Positions 16,374-18,812 of a stretch of DNA of 18,812 bases are shown here, piece after piece. Position numbers and translations under genes: made by a program. Numbering within the stretch: the stretch's first letter is position 1; the number at the start of each line of letters is the position of its first letter. The stretch comes from Streptomyces griseoluteus. GTDB lineage: Bacteria > Actinomycetota > Actinomycetes > Streptomycetales > Streptomycetaceae. The stretch is from contig JOBE01000099.1 in assembly GCA_000717735.1 (NCBI GenBank), positions 1 through 18,812 on the forward strand. The letters run 5' to 3'. Below the pieces are notes generated by a model. The model was not told the DNA's origin and did no database searches. It saw only the letters and a program-made list of their open reading frames with translations.

Positions 16374-17353
16374 GCGCCCCGACCCCCGAGACCGCTACGG
16401 ACTCGGACAGCGCCCGCGCCTCGCTGGAGGCCCTGCGCACCGAGATCGCGAAGGCCGTGGTCGGCCAGGACCCCGCCGTCACCGGTCTCGTCGTCGCCCT
16501 GCTCTGCCGGGGACACGTCCTCCTCGAAGGCGTGCCCGGCGTCGCCAAGACGCTGCTGGTCCGCGCGCTCGCCGCCGCCCTCGAACTCGATACCAAGCGC
16601 GTCCAGTTCACCCCCGACCTGATGCCGAGCGACGTCACCGGCTCCCTGGTCTACGACAACCGGACATCCGAGTTCTCCTTCCAGCCCGGCCCGGTCTTCA
16701 CCCATCTCCTGCTCGCCGACGAGATCAACCGCACGCCCCCGAAGACCCAGTCCTCCCTCCTGGAAGCGATGGAGGAGCACCAGGTCACGGTCGACGGCAC
16801 ACCCCGACCCCTGCCCGACCCCTTCCTGGTCGCCGCGACCCAGAACCCCGTGGAGTACGAGGGCACCTACCCTCTCCCCGAGGCCCAACTGGACAGGTTC
16901 CTGCTGAAGCTGACGGTCCCTCTGCCTTCACGCGCGGACGAGATCCAGGTCCTCAGCCGTCACGCCGAGGGCTTCGACCCCCGCGACCTGAAGGCCGCCG
17001 GCGTCCGCCCCGTCGCAGGTCCCGCGCAGCTCGCAGCCGCCCGCGCCGCGGTCGCCAAGGTCTCGGTCTCCGCCGAGATCGCCGGCTATGTCGTCGATAT
17101 CTGTCGTGCCACGCGTGAATCCCCCTCACTCACGCTCGGGGTCTCCCCCCGAGGCGCCACCGCCCTGCTGTCCACCGCCCGCGCCTGGGCCTGGCTCACC
17201 GGCCGGGACTACGTCACCCCGGACGATGTGAAGGCCCTCGCTCTCCCCACCCTGCGTCATCGCATCCACCTGCGGCCCGAGGCCGAGATGGAGGGGGTCA
17301 CCCCCGACTCCGTCGTCAACTCGATCCTCGCCCACGTCCCCGTCCCCCGCTGA
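16370..17353 (+). CDS. MoxR family AAA+ ATPase
   Basis: MoxR ATPases act as chaperones that mature or remodel partner complexes, usually with a VWA-domain protein encoded next door. The 327-residue product carries Walker A GVPGVAKT (54-61), the segment RVQFTPDLMPSDVTG (77-91), Walker B LLLADEIN (113-120), sensor 1 AATQNP (155-160) and the arginine-finger-region motif EAQLDRF (171-177). A C-terminal helical lid has SPRGATALL and DYVTPDDVKALALPTLRHRI. Length is standard. The ATG at 16370 overlaps the previous stop by 4 bp. The DUF58 gene follows after 12 nt and is the likely partner. Whether the client is an envelope enzyme or a membrane complex made by the three upstream proteins cannot be told from sequence. 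Confidence 0.96.
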   Translation: MSAPTPETATDSDSARASLEALRTEIAKAVVGQDPAVTGLVVALLCRGHVLLEGVPGVAKTLLVRALAAALELDTKRVQFTPDLMPSDVTGSLVYDNRTSEFSFQPGPVFTHLLLADEINRTPPKTQSSLLEAMEEHQVTVDGTPRPLPDPFLVAATQNPVEYEGTYPLPEAQLDRFLLKLTVPLPSRADEIQVLSRHAEGFDPRDLKAAGVRPVAGPAQLAAARAAVAKVSVSAEIAGYVVDICRATRESPSLTLGVSPRGATALLSTARAWAWLTGRDYVTPDDVKALALPTLRHRIHLRPEAEMEGVTPDSVVNSILAHVPVPR

Positions 17354-17365
17354 GAACGGCGCCCC

Positions 17366-18676
17366 ATGGCCCTCACCGGACGAACCGCACTGCTCGCGGC
17401 CCTCGGATCGCTCCCCGTCGGCATCCTCGCCCCCAGCTGGACGGGAATGCTGGCGGTGAACGCGCCCCTCTCCCTCGCAATTCTGTGCGACTACGCCATG
17501 GCCGCGCCAGTACGAACGCTCCAATTCACCCGAAGTGGTGACACATCCGTTCGACTCGGTGACGCGGCGGATGTCCACCTCACCGTCACCAACCGGTCGC
17601 GCCGCCGCCTGCGCGCCCAGCTCCGCGACGCCTGGCCGCCCAGCAGCTGGCTCCCTGGCACCGAACAGGCCTCCTCGCGCCAACGGCTCACGGTCCCTGC
17701 CGGCGAACGCCGCCGTCTCACCACGAGCCTGCGCCCGACCCGCCGCGGCGACCGGCACGCCGAGCGCATCACGGTCCGCTCGTACGGCCCCCTCGGACTC
17801 GCGGCCCGCCAGGGCAACCACGAAGCCCCCTGGACCGTCCGCGTCCTGCCCCCGTTCACCAGCCGCAAGCACCTGCCGTCCCGGCTGGCCAGACTCCGCG
17901 AACTCGACGGCCGCACCAGCGTGCTGACCCGCGGCGAGGGCACGGAGTTCGACAGCCTTCGCGAGTACGTTCCCGGCGACGACACCCGCTCGATCGACTG
18001 GCGCGCCACCGCCCGCCAATCCACGGTCGCCGTCCGCACGTGGCGCCCGGAACGCGACCGTCACATCCTCATCGTCCTCGACACCGGCCGCACCTCGGCC
18101 GGCCGCGTCGGCGACGTCCCCCGCCTGGACGCCTCCATGGACGCGGCCCTTCTCCTCACCGCGCTCGCCTCCCGCGCCGGCGACCGCGTGGACCTCCTGG
18201 CCTACGACCGCCGTCTCCGCGCCCAGGTCCAGGGCCGCTCCGCCGGCGACGTCCTGCCCGCCGTGGTCAACGCCCTCGCCCCGCTGGAACCCGAGCTGGT
18301 GGAGACCGACGCCCGGGGACTGACGGCCACCGCTCTCGCACGCGCGCCTCGACGTTCCCTGATCGTCCTGCTGACGAGCCTCGACGCCGCACCGATCGAG
18401 GAAGGCCTCCTCCCGATCCTGCCGCAGCTCACCCAGCGCCACACGGTCCTGCTTGCCTCTGTCGCCGACCCGCACGCCGCAGGAATGGCGGCGGCCCGCG
18501 GCACGATCGACGGCGTCTACGAGGCTGCGGCAGCCACTCAGACCCAGTCACAGCGCGCCCGTACCGCGGACCAACTGCGACGCCATGGCGTCACGGTCGT
18601 CGACGCCTCTCCGGACATCCTCGCCCCGGCCCTGGCCGACGCTTACCTCGCCCTGAAGGCAGCCGGCCGCCTCTGA
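17366..18676 (+). CDS. DUF58 domain protein (VWA-like partner of MoxR)
   Basis: The 436-residue protein starts with two short hydrophobic stretches (about 8-22 and 28-48) that probably form a membrane hairpin. A beta-rich region (55-165) follows with SYGPLGLAARQG, then the DUF58 signature GTEFDSLREYVPGDDTRSIDWRATAR (192-217). The last part is VWA-like, with a partial MIDAS motif DTGRTS (239-244) in place of the canonical DxSxS, so metal binding may be altered. DUF58 proteins pair with MoxR ATPases. The ATG at 17366 is 12 nt past the moxR-like stop with only a weak GAGAA-type ribosome binding site, again suggesting coupling. It is the last gene of the operon; the next element is the terminator shared with the rRNA operon. 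Confidence 0.94.
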   Translation: MALTGRTALLAALGSLPVGILAPSWTGMLAVNAPLSLAILCDYAMAAPVRTLQFTRSGDTSVRLGDAADVHLTVTNRSRRRLRAQLRDAWPPSSWLPGTEQASSRQRLTVPAGERRRLTTSLRPTRRGDRHAERITVRSYGPLGLAARQGNHEAPWTVRVLPPFTSRKHLPSRLARLRELDGRTSVLTRGEGTEFDSLREYVPGDDTRSIDWRATARQSTVAVRTWRPERDRHILIVLDTGRTSAGRVGDVPRLDASMDAALLLTALASRAGDRVDLLAYDRRLRAQVQGRSAGDVLPAVVNALAPLEPELVETDARGLTATALARAPRRSLIVLLTSLDAAPIEEGLLPILPQLTQRHTVLLASVADPHAAGMAAARGTIDGVYEAAAATQTQSQRARTADQLRRHGVTVVDASPDILAPALADAYLALKAAGRL

Positions 18677-18733
18677 CGGCTCTCCCGCCACCACAGGTTC
18701 CCTCCGAAAGGGCTGCCTGGTCGTGAACGCAGA

Positions 18734-18763
18734 AAAGCCCCGCACCATGAGGTGCGGGGCTTT
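18734..18763. terminator. Perfect hairpin terminator of the rRNA operon (bidirectional)
   Basis: AAAGCCCCGCACC (18734-18746) pairs perfectly with GGTGCGGGGCTTT (18751-18763), a 13-bp stem with a 4-nt loop. Read on the minus strand it follows the 5S rRNA 3' end by about 12 nt and is followed by TTTTCT, a textbook intrinsic terminator. Read on the plus strand it lies 57 nt past the DUF58 stop and would also stop that operon. Confidence 0.93.
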
Positions 18764-18775
18764 CCCACAATGATT

Positions 18776-18812
18776 GTTCGGCGGCGTCCTACTCTCCCAC
18801 AGGGTCCCCCCT
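18776..18812 (-). rRNA. rrf: 5S rRNA, 3' end only
   Basis: On the minus strand the sequence ends CTGTGGGAGAGTAGGACGCC followed by GCCGAAC, which is the conserved 3' third of actinobacterial 5S rRNA, preceded by AGGGGGGACC. Only about 37 of roughly 120 nt are inside the window, which ends within the gene. The 23S and 16S genes should lie beyond the right edge, transcribed toward this window. The contig break is expected at such a multicopy sequence. Confidence 0.93.

Noticed and set aside
17126..18475. 449-codon minus-strand frame antisense to the DUF58 gene
   Set aside because: Composition is that of a GC-rich shadow frame, while the opposite strand carries the clear DUF58 signature.

Overview
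The window is chromosomal DNA of a high-GC actinomycete, almost certainly a Streptomyces. It is visibly GC-rich, codons end in G or C, and several starts are GTG. The gene set is the conserved actinobacterial secA - response regulator - hpf - comF - lpqB - mtrB - mtrA block. In S. coelicolor mtrA-mtrB-lpqB are SCO3013-SCO3011. In Mycobacterium tuberculosis the same families lie together from Rv3235 to Rv3246c.

Layout. Positions 1-47 are not biological: they are an Illumina Nextera (Tn5) adapter with index, so the window starts at an untrimmed contig end. From 49 a truncated Rv3235-family gene (+) converges on secA (-) across a hairpin terminator. Divergent from secA are a GNAT acetyltransferase and a YcaQ/AlkZ-type DNA glycosylase (both +), the latter probably on a leaderless mRNA. 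A NarL-type response regulator (-) follows; its DNA-binding end is broken by a perfect 99-bp direct repeat with a 118-bp period, which may be an assembly artefact. Then come hpf (long ribosome-hibernation factor, -), with a long leader holding a possible 9-codon ORF and a direct repeat, and the co-directional group mtrA-mtrB-lpqB-comF (-).

Divergent from mtrA, across a 330-bp intergenic region carrying a candidate MtrA-type direct repeat, is a tight five-gene + operon. It encodes a multi-pass membrane protein, a DUF4129 protein, a DUF4350 protein, a MoxR AAA+ ATPase and a DUF58 (VWA-like) protein. Spacings are 4 nt, 4-bp overlap, 4-bp overlap and 12 nt. This is the common MoxR/DUF58 cell-envelope module. 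The window ends with a near-ideal hairpin terminator and the last ~37 nt of a 5S rRNA gene (-), so the contig breaks inside an rRNA operon, as short-read assemblies commonly do.

How the genes fit together. MtrB senses envelope state, modulated by the lipoprotein LpqB, and phosphorylates MtrA. SecA drives protein export, HPF parks ribosomes in dormancy, and the MoxR/DUF58 module probably assembles or remodels an envelope complex. I see no mobile element, CRISPR array, tRNA or clearly novel defence system. The points most worth checking are the broken response regulator, the hpf leader, the candidate MtrA site and the single TTA codon in comF.
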